A DNA stretch of 64,000 nt from Lysinibacter cavernae (GCF_011758565.1 NZ_JAAMOX010000002.1:682001-746000); one strand, 5' to 3'. Positions 54,618 through 64,000 are shown, numbered from the stretch's first letter. Notes: a model not told the origin generated them from the letters alone. Translations and numbers: made by a program.

Positions 54618-56011
54618 TACTCGATCACCAACTTCGGTTGGTTTCGGATGGTGTCGGAAAGCCTGATGAAGAGCGCCACGATTATCCAGTTAGAAAGCAG
54701 AGATGACCCACCCGCCGCAAGGAACGGCGCCGTGAGACCGGTGAGCGGGATCACGCGAGTAACGCCGCCGATCACAATGAAGATTTGCAGGGCGATCACA
54801 AAGGCGAGGCCCGTTGCGAGCAGCTTGCCGAAGTCGTCGCGGCCAGCGAAGCCAATGCGAAGGCCACGACCGATGAGGATGAGGTAGAGAGCAAACAGCA
54901 CAAACATGCCGGCGAGCCCGAGTTCTTCACCGATGCTCGGCACGATGTAGTCGCTTTGTGACAGCGGGGTGATCTCTGGGCGGCCCTGGCCCAGGCCTGT
55001 TCCCGTCATGCCGCCGTTGGCCATACCAAAAAGACCCTGGACGAGCTGGAGGCTTCCGCCGGGGTATTGGTCGTATACCGCCTGGTCGAAGGGATTGAGC
55101 CAGTTCTGAAAGCGGTTCGCAACATACTCAAGTTGCTGACCGGCAAGAAGGGCACCGGCCCCAAAGAGGCCAAGCCCGATGAGAATCCAGCTTGCTCGCC
55201 CGGTGGCCACGTAAATCATGACGAGGAACAGGCCAAAGTAGAGCAGTGAAGTACCAAGGTCGCGCTGGAACACCAGCACCGACATGGCAAGGAGCCAGAA
55301 CACGAGGATAGGGCCGAGGTCGCGAACGCGGGGGAAGGACATCCCGAGGAACCGCTTGCCAACCATCGAAAGTGAGTCTCGGTTCCGCACGAGGTAGCCG
55401 GCGAAGAAGATGGCGAGCGCGATCTTGGCTATCTCACCCGGTTGGAAGCTCATGAAGTCGCCAAGCGAGATCCACACCTGGGCGCCACCCTTGATGTCAC
55501 CCAGTCCTGGAACAAGCGGGAGCAAGAGCAGGACGACGGCTACCAGGCCAAAGATGTACGTGTAGCGCAGTAAAACTCGGTGGTTGCGAATGACCACGAT
55601 GATGATGATGGCCGAAATGATGGCCATGCCCGTCCAAGCGATCTGGCGCGTTGACGTCGCCTGCCAACCGGTGAGGCCGACGGCGAGGTCGATGCGGTAG
55701 ATCTCAGCAATGCCGATGCCGTTGAGTAGGGCCGCGACGGGGATGATGAGCGGGTCGGCATCCCTCGCAAAGAATCGAACGGCAACGTGCAGGCACAGCA
55801 CGAGCACCGAAAGTCCGCCAATGAGCAGCACCGTTTGGCCGTCGAGGGTGCCAACGGCGCCCCACTGAACAAGCACAATTGCGGCCGCATTGATGGCGCA
55901 CGCAAACAGGATGAGGATCAGTTCAAGATTGCGAAGTTTGCGCGGGTTCTTGTCAGAGGACGAGCGGCTTGAGGGCGCAGCGTCAACCTCGGAGACGTTT
56001 GACTTAGCCAT
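54617..56011 (-). CDS. rodA: SEDS glycosyltransferase RodA
   Basis: 464 residues from the ATG at 56011, overlapping the pstP end by 8 bases. About twelve transmembrane helices are preceded by a polar Ser-rich N-terminus. Signature segments are FMSFQPGEIAKIALAIF, LGQGRPEITPLSQSDYIVPSIGEELGLAG and LTGLTAPFLAAGGSSLL. RodA polymerises glycan strands, here paired with PbpA. The operon order is the standard actinobacterial one. Confidence 0.94.
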   Translation of the reverse strand: MAKSNVSEVDAAPSSRSSSDKNPRKLRNLELILILFACAINAAAIVLVQWGAVGTLDGQTVLLIGGLSVLVLCLHVAVRFFARDADPLIIPVAALLNGIGIAEIYRIDLAVGLTGWQATSTRQIAWTGMAIISAIIIIVVIRNHRVLLRYTYIFGLVAVVLLLLPLVPGLGDIKGGAQVWISLGDFMSFQPGEIAKIALAIFFAGYLVRNRDSLSMVGKRFLGMSFPRVRDLGPILVFWLLAMSVLVFQRDLGTSLLYFGLFLVMIYVATGRASWILIGLGLFGAGALLAGQQLEYVANRFQNWLNPFDQAVYDQYPGGSLQLVQGLFGMANGGMTGTGLGQGRPEITPLSQSDYIVPSIGEELGLAGMFVLFALYLILIGRGLRIGFAGRDDFGKLLATGLAFVIALQIFIVIGGVTRVIPLTGLTAPFLAAGGSSLLSNWIIVALFIRLSDTIRNQPKLVIE

Positions 56012-57245
56012 CAGTGTCCTCCAATCGCAGCACGATTTCTCGGGCATTTTCGATGGATTCTGCGTTGATGGTTGCTTCTACCCTTCGGCGATCAAAGGCG
56101 CCAAGGCTGTCGATGGGGATGCCGGTGTCTTCAAACTCGGAGGAGAGCGAGATGGGCCCAACATCCTGCTGGATGCCCTGATAAATGAGTACCGTATCGC
56201 CGTTGGTGCCAACAAAGAACCTGGTTTGGGTCCACTGGTAGGCGAGGAAGGTGCCCGTTGCCAAGATGGCCGCTACGAGCGCGACCGCAAGCAGCCAGAT
56301 CACGCGGCGCTGCCGAACGCGACGGCGCGACTCCGCGATAATTTCGTCGAGGTAGTCGTCAACACGGGGCTCAAAGTGGCTCTCGGGGACCGGGGCGACT
56401 CGTCGACCGCCGCGCAACCATCCTCCACCAGACGCTGAGTCAGACTCTGCCTCGCCGTACGCAATGGGCATCGACGCAGAGCCAACCGTTTTTGGCTCGA
56501 GGTCTGCCTGCGGGGTGGCGTGAGTTTCGAGGAGCACCGCCGTGACGTTGTCTGGCGCGCCGTGCACAAGGCTCTTCTCAATGAGCTTGTCAACCGCGCC
56601 ATCGAGGCTGGTGCGCTGCGTGAGGATGTCGTGAAGTTCGGTGTCGCTCACATAGCTGCTGAGGCCGTCGGAGCAGAGCAACCAGACGTCGCCTGGCTGG
56701 GTGCGGAACACCATGGTGTCGATCTCTGGCGAGGAATCCACATCACCAAGGACGCGCATGAGGACCGAACGGCGAGGGTGGGTTTTTGCTTCTTCTTCTG
56801 TGATTCGTCCGCTATCAACGAGGCGCTGGACAAACGTGTGGTCTGCCGTGATCTGACTGAACTCGCCCTCGCGGAGGAGGTAGACACGCGAGTCGCCAAT
56901 GTGGGCGAGCGCCAACTGGTCACCAACCGTGATTAAACCGCTGACCGTTGTGCCCATTCCGGCGAGCTCAGGGTGCTCGTACACGGTCTCGGACAGCACC
57001 TTATTGGTGGTGAGAAGCTTGTCGCGGAACGCGGAGGCAGCATCCTCGGGGGCCGTGAACTCGCGATCGAGTTCCTGCAGGCTTTTGATGGTGAGGGCCG
57101 ATGCGACGTCGCCACCGGCGTGGCCGCCCATGCCATCGGCAACAACAAACAGGTCAACGCCGGAATAGCCGGAGTCTTGGTTGTTTGCCCTGACCATGCC
57201 AACGTGCGAGCCGGCCGCGCTCGAATAATAGACGGTCAACGGCAC
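56004..57245 (-). CDS. pstP: PP2C-family serine/threonine phosphatase PstP
   Basis: 413 residues. The PP2C catalytic domain (about 1-235) has RANNQDSGYSG, VADGMGGHAGG and LLCSDGLSSYV, with the metal-binding Asp residues present. A juxtamembrane part and one transmembrane helix (about 313-333) precede a short outer domain of about 80 residues. It reverses phosphorylation by PknA and PknB. Confidence 0.94.
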   Translation of the reverse strand: MPLTVYYSSAAGSHVGMVRANNQDSGYSGVDLFVVADGMGGHAGGDVASALTIKSLQELDREFTAPEDAASAFRDKLLTTNKVLSETVYEHPELAGMGTTVSGLITVGDQLALAHIGDSRVYLLREGEFSQITADHTFVQRLVDSGRITEEEAKTHPRRSVLMRVLGDVDSSPEIDTMVFRTQPGDVWLLCSDGLSSYVSDTELHDILTQRTSLDGAVDKLIEKSLVHGAPDNVTAVLLETHATPQADLEPKTVGSASMPIAYGEAESDSASGGGWLRGGRRVAPVPESHFEPRVDDYLDEIIAESRRRVRQRRVIWLLAVALVAAILATGTFLAYQWTQTRFFVGTNGDTVLIYQGIQQDVGPISLSSEFEDTGIPIDSLGAFDRRRVEATINAESIENAREIVLRLEDTDG

Positions 57246-57304
57246 CTCCCCGTTGGGAGGCTGCAGAGAGGCCGAGTTGTCGGCGATAGCGTAAGGGACA
57301 CGAC

Positions 57305-57868
57305 TTAGTGTCTCAGCTCGAATGAGGTTTTACCGATAGTGACGGTCGAACCGGGCGAAACGGCAACTGGGCGAGTGACACGGACGTTGTCGAGGAACGT
57401 GCCGTTGGTCGAGTCAAGGTCGTGCAGTATCCACTGGCCGTTTTGGAGCACGAGGCGGGCGTGGTGGGTTGAGGTGTATTCGTCGCGGATCACGAGGCTC
57501 GACTCGCTAGAGCGGCCAATCGTGAGCGGGTCGCTGCTGAGCTGAACCTCGACGCCGGATTTTGGTCCGCTTGTGATGACAAGGCGAGAAGCCGGGCCTG
57601 AGGGCGCTGCGCTTGGGATTGAGGGGCCGCCAACCGTCGAAATGATGTTGGTTGCCTGATCTGGTGACGAAGGGGAAAGCGGAGTCGCAGCGACGGGCGC
57701 AACGTAGGGCTGCGGCTCTGCAGCATCCTGGTTGGGAGTCGCCTGCTTGAGTTTGCGGACAGGAGCCCCAAACAGATCGCTTTTGAGTGCATAGACCACC
57801 GCAAAAACGAAGCCCCACAACACCAACAGAAAGGCGAGGCGGAGCACAAGCAGTGTTAGTTCACTCAC
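57305..57868 (-). CDS. fhaB: FHA-domain protein FhaB
   Basis: 187 residues. An N-terminal transmembrane helix (about 6-25) is followed by a Pro/Ala/Ser-rich linker and a C-terminal FHA domain (about 92-187) with the phosphothreonine-binding residues in TIGRSSESSLVI, STHHARL and DLDSTNGTFLDN. It docks phosphorylated kinases or substrates near the division and elongation machinery. The start overlaps the fhaA stop by 4 bases. Confidence 0.93.
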   Translation of the reverse strand: MSELTLLVLRLAFLLVLWGFVFAVVYALKSDLFGAPVRKLKQATPNQDAAEPQPYVAPVAATPLSPSSPDQATNIISTVGGPSIPSAAPSGPASRLVITSGPKSGVEVQLSSDPLTIGRSSESSLVIRDEYTSTHHARLVLQNGQWILHDLDSTNGTFLDNVRVTRPVAVSPGSTVTIGKTSFELRH

Positions 57869-58614
57869 AAGTTTCTCCAGAAATCGTCTCCGACGCTTGG
57901 CTGGGCAACCGTTTGGTCACCAACAGCCGCGGCGTCGCGGGCGGGGGCAGCTGTTTGTGGCAGCACCCGATAGATAATACGCGTTTGTCCAATAGAAATC
58001 TCGGAATCCGGCTCAAGCGCTGCCTGAGTGACGGCGCGGCCGTTGACCTTTGACCCGTTGGTTGAGCCAAGGTCGCGGATGTGCCCGCGCTTGCCATCCC
58101 AGGTGATCTCGATGTGCTTTCGAGATGTTCCCGTGTCGGCAAGGGTGATGTCTGCATCGCTGCCGCGCCCAATGATCGTGCGGGATTTGGTGAGCGGATG
58201 ACGTTTGCCGTCGATGTCGAGAACGGGTGCCCAGTTGATGGACCCCTTGATGGTGTTTGCGTCGACCTGGAGCACTCCGTCGGTGAGCGACGCATCCGGT
58301 GAAAGTTTGACCGACACGCCGCCAGCAAATTGGTAGCTCTGGCGCTTTGCGTGCTTCTGGATGATTTGCAGCAGCTCATCGCTCAGTGCGTGGCCAAGCT
58401 TGGTCATGCGCTGATAGTCGGTTGGGGAGAGCCGCACGACAAACGAGTTTGGGGCGAGGATGCGGTCGCGATCGACCACAACCGCATTGATGTCGAGTTC
58501 GCGCTTGATCGCCGCGGCGATTTCAACGGGCTGCAGGCCAGAGCGGAAGGTCTTGGCGAACGCACCATTGACGGCGCGCTCGAGACCGCGCTCAAAATTG
58601 TCCAGGATGCCCAC
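57865..58614 (-). CDS. fhaA: DUF3662/FHA-domain protein FhaA
   Basis: 249 residues. The N-terminal DUF3662 domain (about 1-125; MGILDNFERGLERAVNGAFAK) is followed directly by an FHA domain with TIIGRGSDADI, SRKHIEI and DLGSTNGSKVNG. M. tuberculosis FhaA is about twice as long because of a Gln/Pro-rich linker, which is nearly absent here. FhaA binds kinase-phosphorylated pseudokinase partners such as that of MurJ in mycobacteria; this organism's MurJ lacks the domain. It is the first gene of the operon. Confidence 0.93.
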   Translation of the reverse strand: MGILDNFERGLERAVNGAFAKTFRSGLQPVEIAAAIKRELDINAVVVDRDRILAPNSFVVRLSPTDYQRMTKLGHALSDELLQIIQKHAKRQSYQFAGGVSVKLSPDASLTDGVLQVDANTIKGSINWAPVLDIDGKRHPLTKSRTIIGRGSDADITLADTGTSRKHIEITWDGKRGHIRDLGSTNGSKVNGRAVTQAALEPDSEISIGQTRIIYRVLPQTAAPARDAAAVGDQTVAQPSVGDDFWRNL

Positions 58615-58860
58615 GAAAACTCCGTATCTTGTGGTGACACATTCAAGAGAATGTTACTTGGCTTGGCTGAGTCTCGGTTACGTTCGTTGATATTCCGGGG
58701 AAATGCTCGGGTTTAGCGGTCGATATTGGCGATGTCGGCCGTTCGGATGGGGCTTGCTGGTTGGGAGTTTGGGGCGCCCTTTTGGGTTTTGGCCCTAATA
58801 CTGGTAATCTCGCTGAGTCGTCGTAGTTTTTGTTCAACAGAAACCGCGGCCAATTCAAAC
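58615..58860. promoter_or_regulatory. fhaA promoter region / upstream of tRNA-Leu
   Basis: This 246-base gap is expected to hold the promoter of the fhaA-pknB operon (leftward) and of tRNA-Leu (rightward). ACATTC-AAGA-GAATGT, a perfect small palindrome at 58639-58654, lies 25 bases upstream of fhaA and could be an operator or 5' UTR hairpin. Nothing else is clear. Confidence 0.4.
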
Positions 58861-58943
58861 GCGCGAGTGGCGGAATGGTAGACGCGCTGGCTTCAGGTGC
58901 CAGTGCCCTTCGGGGCGTGGGGGTTCAAGTCCCCCCTCGCGCA
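58861..58943 (+). tRNA. tRNA-Leu (anticodon CAG)
   Basis: 83 bases. The acceptor stem GCGCGAG/CTCGCGC pairs fully, the anticodon loop reads CAG (GCTTCAGGT), a long variable arm (TGCCCTTCGGGGCG) marks a class II tRNA, and the T loop is GGTTCAAGTCC. The gene at the end of the pknAB operon is conserved in Actinobacteria. Confidence 0.97.
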
Positions 58944-58950
58944 CGTTTGT

Positions 58951-59003
58951 AAAATTAGCTCCTCACCAACGAATTTCGGTTCGGGTGAGGGGCTAATTTT
59001 TGG
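58951..59003 (+). terminator. Terminator after tRNA-Leu
   Basis: 17-base arms AAAATTAGCTCCTCACC (58951-58967) and GGTGAGGGGCTAATTTT (58984-59000) with a single mismatch, ending in a T run. It closes the tRNA transcript. Confidence 0.88.
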
Positions 59004-59230
59004 TTAACGGGCTGTCACTCAGGGGATCTGGCTCAATATCATTCACGTATCGTCTGCGTACATCGGCAACATTTTGACCGTTGAATCTCTCAAATCCTCT
59101 AAAGTAAGAGGGACTACTACAAGAACACGTTTATGTAACCGACGAAACTGCAGGCGCTAGCTCCCGGGGGGACACGTTAAATCGGGTCAATCGTTGCAAG
59201 CTGCCTTAATCGTTGAAAGGCAACAGCACA
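59001..59230 (+). promoter_or_regulatory. Leader of the giant surface protein gene
   Basis: A 230-base gap in which no gene is seen. Near the gene the words AATCGTTGCAA and AATCGTTGAAA repeat, 13 to 14 bases apart, and AAAGGC lies about 14 bases before the start codon. I see no riboswitch consensus that I can recognise. Confidence 0.35.
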
Positions 59231-62200
59231 ATGATCCGTGCACAATCTGGTCGTCCCAAATTGTCGGGCGCGACGCCCCGCAATGGTAAGCGAGCGCTTG
59301 CCCTTGTTCTGAGTGCTGTTCTGGCGCTATCCGGCCTCGGCTCACTCGCCGTGGCGCAGGCCCCTGCCGCGCAGGCAGAGACGCTCGACAACGGCTTTAG
59401 CCAGACGTATTTTGTGAACGACATGCGGGACGTTGCCGATGCAAACCCCGGCGATGGTGTGTGTGCGACTCGCTTTACGGCGGGCACCCCGGCTACGGCG
59501 ACGTGTACGCTGTACGCCGCGATTCAGGAGGCCAATGCGCGGCCGGCCGGTGAGAGCATCCTCATTGCGCCCGCCCCACAGATTCGCCTGCTCAACGGAA
59601 CGTTCGCTCCGAGCGCCGAGATTGAGATCAACTGGAACACAACAAACAACCCCGCTCCCCAGGTGCCCAACATGTCGACCAACATGGTCGCGGACTCAGG
59701 TATTAGCGGAACCATTGACGCTGACACTGCCTCGCGCTACTGGATCAGGCACGACAACGTCACCCTCGACTTCCAGAACCGGCTTGGCTGGAGCATTGTG
59801 TCGGATGCCGGCCCCAACATGCTGCTTTTTACGGGCAAGGACCAGACGTTCCGTAACTTCACGAAGCTCACAAGCGCAGAGAGCGGTATTTATGTTGGAG
59901 CAACGGCCGAAAACTTCTCGCTGATTAACGGGGCGGTTGCGAACCCAGCAACCTCGCCTGCTCTCCCCTCTAACTATGCCATTGAGCGTGGTGTGGTGAT
60001 CGTGGAGGGGGCAAAGAACACCCTCATCCAGAACATCCACTTCCAGCGCAGCTATTGGGATGCCGTGCTGCTTGCCCCTGCCTCGAATAGTTCGTACGTC
60101 ATCAACGGGCTCACAATCGACCGGAGCAGCTGGGATCAACCGGTGAACGGCGGCGGCTACGACCCTGCCTACAACTTCTTTGTGCGGAACTGGAACTCGG
60201 CCGTATCTGGCCAGGACATCCTCATCACCAACAACACCGTGCGTGCGTGGGGCGCAGACGGCGGCAACAGTAACGTGATCCAGTTCCTCAACGGCACCTG
60301 GAACAACGTCATGATTCGTGGAAACACGTTCACCGCAACCGTGAACCAGAGCGTGAACCCGATCATCTTTAATGCGATCGGGCCAACGACCTCCACCGTT
60401 CGAGACAACACCTTTATCTCGACAATTAACCGGTCGAGCACGGTCGACTACTCCTGGGTACGTAGCTATGGAAACACGGCAGGCGTACAGACCTTCAACA
60501 ACAACTTTGTCGGAGGCAATAACGCGGTTCAAATGACGAACCAGGCGACAACTCCAGCGACAACCACAAATCCGATTTTCCGCAACACCATGACGCGGGT
60601 CTCCGGCACGGTGACCGCGGCCAACGAGAACACGCTCACAGCCAACAACAACATCTACAACTCGGCCAACGGAACGATCCGCACGACGTATCCGACGCTT
60701 GCCACGGTTGTTGACACCCCGCCGCAGTCGTGCCGCATCGACCTCACCATCGCGCCACCAGGAACGGGCGGAACCGCCATCCCGACCCAAGAGATTTACG
60801 TGGATGCCTACCTTGGCCGGACCACGGCGAGCGGCGGCGATAACGTTGGCCTTGAACAGTATCTCGGCCGAATCAGCACCACGCAGGCAGCGCTCCCAGG
60901 GGTGTTCAGCCTGCCTTACACCGGCGCAGGCGCCGGTAACGTGGTCCGACTTCAGACCACCGAGGTTGCCACCGGTCGGACCTCGCAGTACTCGCGAACA
61001 ATCGCGGCGACAGGGGCAGACACGTGCGCGCCCCAGTCTTGGATCAAGCAGGGTGGCTGGTTCAATGAGGCTGGCGACCTGTCCTCCACTCAGGAAGACC
61101 CAACGTCGTTCCGCAATGTCTCGTTCGACATCCGTACGTCAGAGCCCCTCGGCACCAACGGTCTGACGGAGTCTGACATTGTCTTCTCGGGAACCGCACC
61201 CGGACAGCAAGTTGTTTCGCTGACGCAGGTATCGGACACCTCTTGGGCGTTGGTGACCAAGGCAAACGGCACCGGCACAATTGTTCCAACCATCCCAACC
61301 GGGGCCATCAGTGACCTCGCGGGAAATGTGAGCGTTGATCCGTCAAATACCGCAACAGCCCCAATTAACTTTGCCGGCTACACCGATGCGTCGCAGACAA
61401 CCGGAATCGCCGGGCCGGATGTTGACCATTCCGTGCTGTACAACTCGCCCCTTGCGATCACCGACCCGACGCCGCTTGAGCTTACGGTTGCCGAACCTGG
61501 CACCAACACCTCAACCTTCCGAGTATCCAATCTGTCAGTTGACGAGTTTGACCGGGTGACAAAGGCCCCCTCCGCAACGGTCTTCCTGAATCAGGTCTGG
61601 TCGGATCTGGTACCCGATGCCACCCTCCCCATTCCGACACCGCCCCAGACTGCGGCCGGTATCGTCAAAGCGCTGCCAACCCACGACAACCTGAGCACCA
61701 CAGAGCCAACACTCGACACGATTGACCGTTACGTGGATGTCCCGGTACAGGCGATCGACAACCTCACCGTTGACGGTACGAGGGGCGCAACGCTCAACCT
61801 CCAGGTCACCTCTGATGATCCCGAGTTTGACGGCCTGCTCCTCAGCCCGGTTGACGTGACAGTCACGGATAACGACCGGCCGGTTGCGGCGTCATCGACG
61901 CTTGCCGTGAGCCAAAATAACCAGCTGGCCAATGGCGCCGCGGTGAACACCCTCACCGCAACCGTGCAGAACGCCGACGGTGCTCTGGTAAACAATGCGT
62001 CTGTAACGTTCAGCGTGCCCGCAAACACCACCTGGCCAGGTCCAGACGGGACAATCGGAACGGGCGATGACGTTGTTGGGCCCGGCACGGCAACGATCTT
62101 GACCGGGGCGACAGGGACAGCGCTCCTTGCCCTTTCGAGCACAACTCCTGGTACCTATCCGGTGACCGCGAGCGTCAACGGGACCGAGAGCATTACCGGC

Positions 62201-64000
62201 TCGCCGCAGAGCGTGACGTTCACCCGCGTACCAATTGACGTGGCATCCCCTGACACGAACTACACCGTCTCGACCGGAAACGCCGTTGCAGACGGTTCGG
62301 CAACGCACACCATCACGGTCAGGCTGATCGATGGAGCTGGACATCCTGCCGCAGGATGGGCCGACCGCCTCGCTGCCGTCGCTGCCCCGGCAACGGGTGT
62401 GTCGGTAAGCGGATTCGCTGCCACCGCCACGCCTGGCGAGTACACGGCGACCGTGACCTCAACGCAGGCCGGAGCAAAAGGCATCACGGTTTCCCTGCTT
62501 GACGATGATGATGCGAGCCACGCGATTAGTCTGCTCGCCGCTGGGAACCCAAATGCGGTCTTTATCGCCGGCACCCCCGTCATCGGTGACGGGTTCTCGT
62601 CTGTCGCGATCGACGACAGCAACGACAGGCTTGCTGACGGCAGCGCATTCCACCAGGTGACCGTTGTGCTGGCCGATGCCAACCACAACCCCGTCACCGG
62701 AGCGGCCGCGCGGCTCAGCTCAAGCGTCGCTGACAACACCAACGGCGCCGTGACGGTGACGGCATTTGCCGAAACCGGCACCCCAGGCACCTACCTCGCC
62801 CTCGTTCGGTCAACCGAAGCCGGCGCCCAGCAGGTCACGGCCGCATTTGACGGCACCCTGACCATAGGCACGGTTACCGCCAACTTCGCGGCGGGCGCCG
62901 TTGATCTTGGCAACCCCGGCAGCCGCTTCAGCGTCTCGTCAGGCAATGAACTTGTTGGCACGGGCCAGCACACCGTCACGGTGACCCTCGCGGATGCGAA
63001 CGGCAACCCCGTCGCGGGCCAGGCGGCAACACTCAGCGCGACATCCGCAGGCGCCCTTGGCGCCGGAGTGATCACCGGCTTTGTCGAAACGGGAACACCG
63101 GGCACCTACACCGCGACGGTCACGTCAACTCTTGCCGGCGGCAAAGTCATTACCGCCCGCTTTGGAGTCAGCGCGATCACGCTCGCTGGCAACGGAACGG
63201 CAACGTTTATCGCCGATGAGGTTGACCTTGGCAACTCATCGTCGGGATACACGGTCTCGGGCGGAGAAGTATCGGTTGAAGACGGCGAACACGGTGTAAC
63301 CGTCACGCTCGCTGACCGCTTTGGCAACCCCGTCACCGGCCGTGCGGCCGATCTGCTGGCCGTAACAGGAGACGACCTTGGCACCGGCGCGATCACCGCG
63401 TTTGTCGAATCAGCGAAGCCAGGCACCTACCTTGCCGTGGTGACCTCCTCCGTCTCCGGCGAGAAAACGATCACGGTGACCCTCAGCGGCGACGACGTAT
63501 CCCTGACTGGCAACGACGTGGCGAGATTCGAGGCCGGCGGTGTTGACGTCGACAACATCGGGACCCGATACTACGTCTCAGGCGGAGACGAAGTCGTCAG
63601 CACCGGCGAGCACGTCATCACGGTGACCCTGTCAGACGCGCTTGGTAACGCGGTTCCAGGGCAGGCCGACGGCATCCTCTCGACCACCCTGAACGACCTT
63701 GGCACCGGGTCCATCTCGGCGTTTACCGAGACCTCTACACCCGGCACGTACACCGCGACGATCACCTCAACCGTTACTGGCGACAAGGTCGTGACGACGG
63801 TCTTTGGCGCCGAGCGGCTCACCGTCCTTCTCGACGGCAACGACACCGCCACCTTTGTTCCCGCGCCGGTTTCGCCGGCCCTGAGCGGGTTTGAAGTTTC
63901 GACGGGCAGCCAGACCGCCGGCGTTGGTAGCCACTCTGTGGTGATTCAGCTGAAGGATGCGTTTGGCAACCCGGTTCCCGGCCGCGCCGGAGACCTGGCC
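59231..64000 (+). CDS. Giant secreted beta-helix / bacterial-Ig-repeat surface protein, 3' end outside window
   Basis: The frame is open from ATG 59231 to the right edge (1,590 codons read with no stop), so the gene continues. A signal peptide (about 1-49, ending AQAPAAQA) is followed by CTLYAAIQEANA, a relative of the CTLREAIxxAN motif of secreted right-handed beta-helix proteins; Asn/Thr-rich beta-helix repeats follow to about residue 500. A mid-region has Calx-beta-like and sandwich-like sequence (about 510-1000). Five Big_1/invasin-like Ig repeats follow, marked by TPGTY-type motifs at 62429, 62780, 63095, 63416 and 63737, spaced 105-117 residues, with a sixth starting near the edge. Probably an adhesin or surface filament. 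Any sorting signal would be beyond the window. Confidence 0.85.
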   Translation, partial: MIRAQSGRPKLSGATPRNGKRALALVLSAVLALSGLGSLAVAQAPAAQAETLDNGFSQTYFVNDMRDVADANPGDGVCATRFTAGTPATATCTLYAAIQEANARPAGESILIAPAPQIRLLNGTFAPSAEIEINWNTTNNPAPQVPNMSTNMVADSGISGTIDADTASRYWIRHDNVTLDFQNRLGWSIVSDAGPNMLLFTGKDQTFRNFTKLTSAESGIYVGATAENFSLINGAVANPATSPALPSNYAIERGVVIVEGAKNTLIQNIHFQRSYWDAVLLAPASNSSYVINGLTIDRSSWDQPVNGGGYDPAYNFFVRNWNSAVSGQDILITNNTVRAWGADGGNSNVIQFLNGTWNNVMIRGNTFTATVNQSVNPIIFNAIGPTTSTVRDNTFISTINRSSTVDYSWVRSYGNTAGVQTFNNNFVGGNNAVQMTNQATTPATTTNPIFRNTMTRVSGTVTAANENTLTANNNIYNSANGTIRTTYPTLATVVDTPPQSCRIDLTIAPPGTGGTAIPTQEIYVDAYLGRTTASGGDNVGLEQYLGRISTTQAALPGVFSLPYTGAGAGNVVRLQTTEVATGRTSQYSRTIAATGADTCAPQSWIKQGGWFNEAGDLSSTQEDPTSFRNVSFDIRTSEPLGTNGLTESDIVFSGTAPGQQVVSLTQVSDTSWALVTKANGTGTIVPTIPTGAISDLAGNVSVDPSNTATAPINFAGYTDASQTTGIAGPDVDHSVLYNSPLAITDPTPLELTVAEPGTNTSTFRVSNLSVDEFDRVTKAPSATVFLNQVWSDLVPDATLPIPTPPQTAAGIVKALPTHDNLSTTEPTLDTIDRYVDVPVQAIDNLTVDGTRGATLNLQVTSDDPEFDGLLLSPVDVTVTDNDRPVAASSTLAVSQNNQLANGAAVNTLTATVQNADGALVNNASVTFSVPANTTWPGPDGTIGTGDDVVGPGTATILTGATGTALLALSSTTPGTYPVTASVNGTESITGSPQSVTFTRVPIDVASPDTNYTVSTGNAVADGSATHTITVRLIDGAGHPAAGWADRLAAVAAPATGVSVSGFAATATPGEYTATVTSTQAGAKGITVSLLDDDDASHAISLLAAGNPNAVFIAGTPVIGDGFSSVAIDDSNDRLADGSAFHQVTVVLADANHNPVTGAAARLSSSVADNTNGAVTVTAFAETGTPGTYLALVRSTEAGAQQVTAAFDGTLTIGTVTANFAAGAVDLGNPGSRFSVSSGNELVGTGQHTVTVTLADANGNPVAGQAATLSATSAGALGAGVITGFVETGTPGTYTATVTSTLAGGKVITARFGVSAITLAGNGTATFIADEVDLGNSSSGYTVSGGEVSVEDGEHGVTVTLADRFGNPVTGRAADLLAVTGDDLGTGAITAFVESAKPGTYLAVVTSSVSGEKTITVTLSGDDVSLTGNDVARFEAGGVDVDNIGTRYYVSGGDEVVSTGEHVITVTLSDALGNAVPGQADGILSTTLNDLGTGSISAFTETSTPGTYTATITSTVTGDKVVTTVFGAERLTVLLDGNDTATFVPAPVSPALSGFEVSTGSQTAGVGSHSVVIQLKDAFGNPVPGRAGDLA

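Noticed and set aside
59001-59230. c-di-AMP or c-di-GMP riboswitch before the surface protein
   Set aside because: I looked for the conserved core of the common classes and found no convincing match; only a short direct repeat is present.
59696-63852. Many long minus-strand open frames (for example 59696-60790)
   Set aside because: They are antisense to a continuous plus-strand frame with signal peptide and Ig repeats. The translations are low-complexity and arise from the codon pattern of the real gene.

Overview
The window is a piece of an actinobacterial chromosome centred on the replication origin, most likely from the family Microbacteriaceae. This is judged from protein character and gene order, since no search was run. 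The order rnpA-rpmH-dnaA-oriC-dnaN-recF-dciA-gyrB-gyrA-DUF3566-tRNA-Ile-tRNA-Ala, followed by ppiA, crgA, a class E sortase, trpG and the pknB-pknA-pbpA-rodA-pstP-fhaB-fhaA block ending at a tRNA-Leu, matches the conserved actinobacterial origin neighbourhood known from Mycobacterium. Candidate mycothiol genes, LCP, CrgA and PASTA kinases, and moderately GC-rich coding sequence all fit.

Layout. 1-6 kb: the end of a Na+/H+ antiporter, a membrane endonuclease/phosphatase-like protein, dnaB, and the rpsF-ssb-rpsR-rplI operon. 6-13 kb: a NarL-type two-component system preceded by a 12-copy hexanucleotide repeat, an acyltransferase-3 membrane protein, an acyl-CoA ligase, an MshA-like glycosyltransferase and a DUF2871 protein. 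13-25 kb: a PIG-L deacetylase and CCA-adding enzyme, then envelope genes: a sortase-anchored thioester protein, a DUF6049 protein, MurJ, a SEDS protein and an LCP ligase. 24.8-33.8 kb: trxB-trxA behind a SigR-like promoter, an aminotransferase, a Ddl-like ligase, and parB-parA-rsmG-jag-yidC-yidD-rnpA-rpmH read leftward. 34-44 kb: dnaA, oriC, dnaN, recF, dciA, gyrB, gyrA. 44-59 kb: tRNAs, ppiA, rhomboid, crgA, sortase E, a 52-residue membrane protein, trpG, and the leftward kinase/cell-wall operon. 59-64 kb: the first 1,590 codons of a giant secreted beta-helix/Ig-repeat protein that runs off the window.

Three functions dominate: starting and segregating the chromosome (DnaA, DnaN, DnaB, gyrase, ParAB with several parS sites), translation and membrane insertion (ribosomal proteins, RNase P protein, YidC, tRNAs), and building and signalling at the cell envelope (MurJ, SEDS proteins, PbpA, LCP, Ddl, PASTA kinases, PstP, FHA proteins, sortase and its LAVTG-type substrate). 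Intergenic DNA carries more structure than usual: two short-unit tandem repeats, three nested GC-rich palindromes in non-coding gaps, and DnaA-box-like clusters outside oriC.
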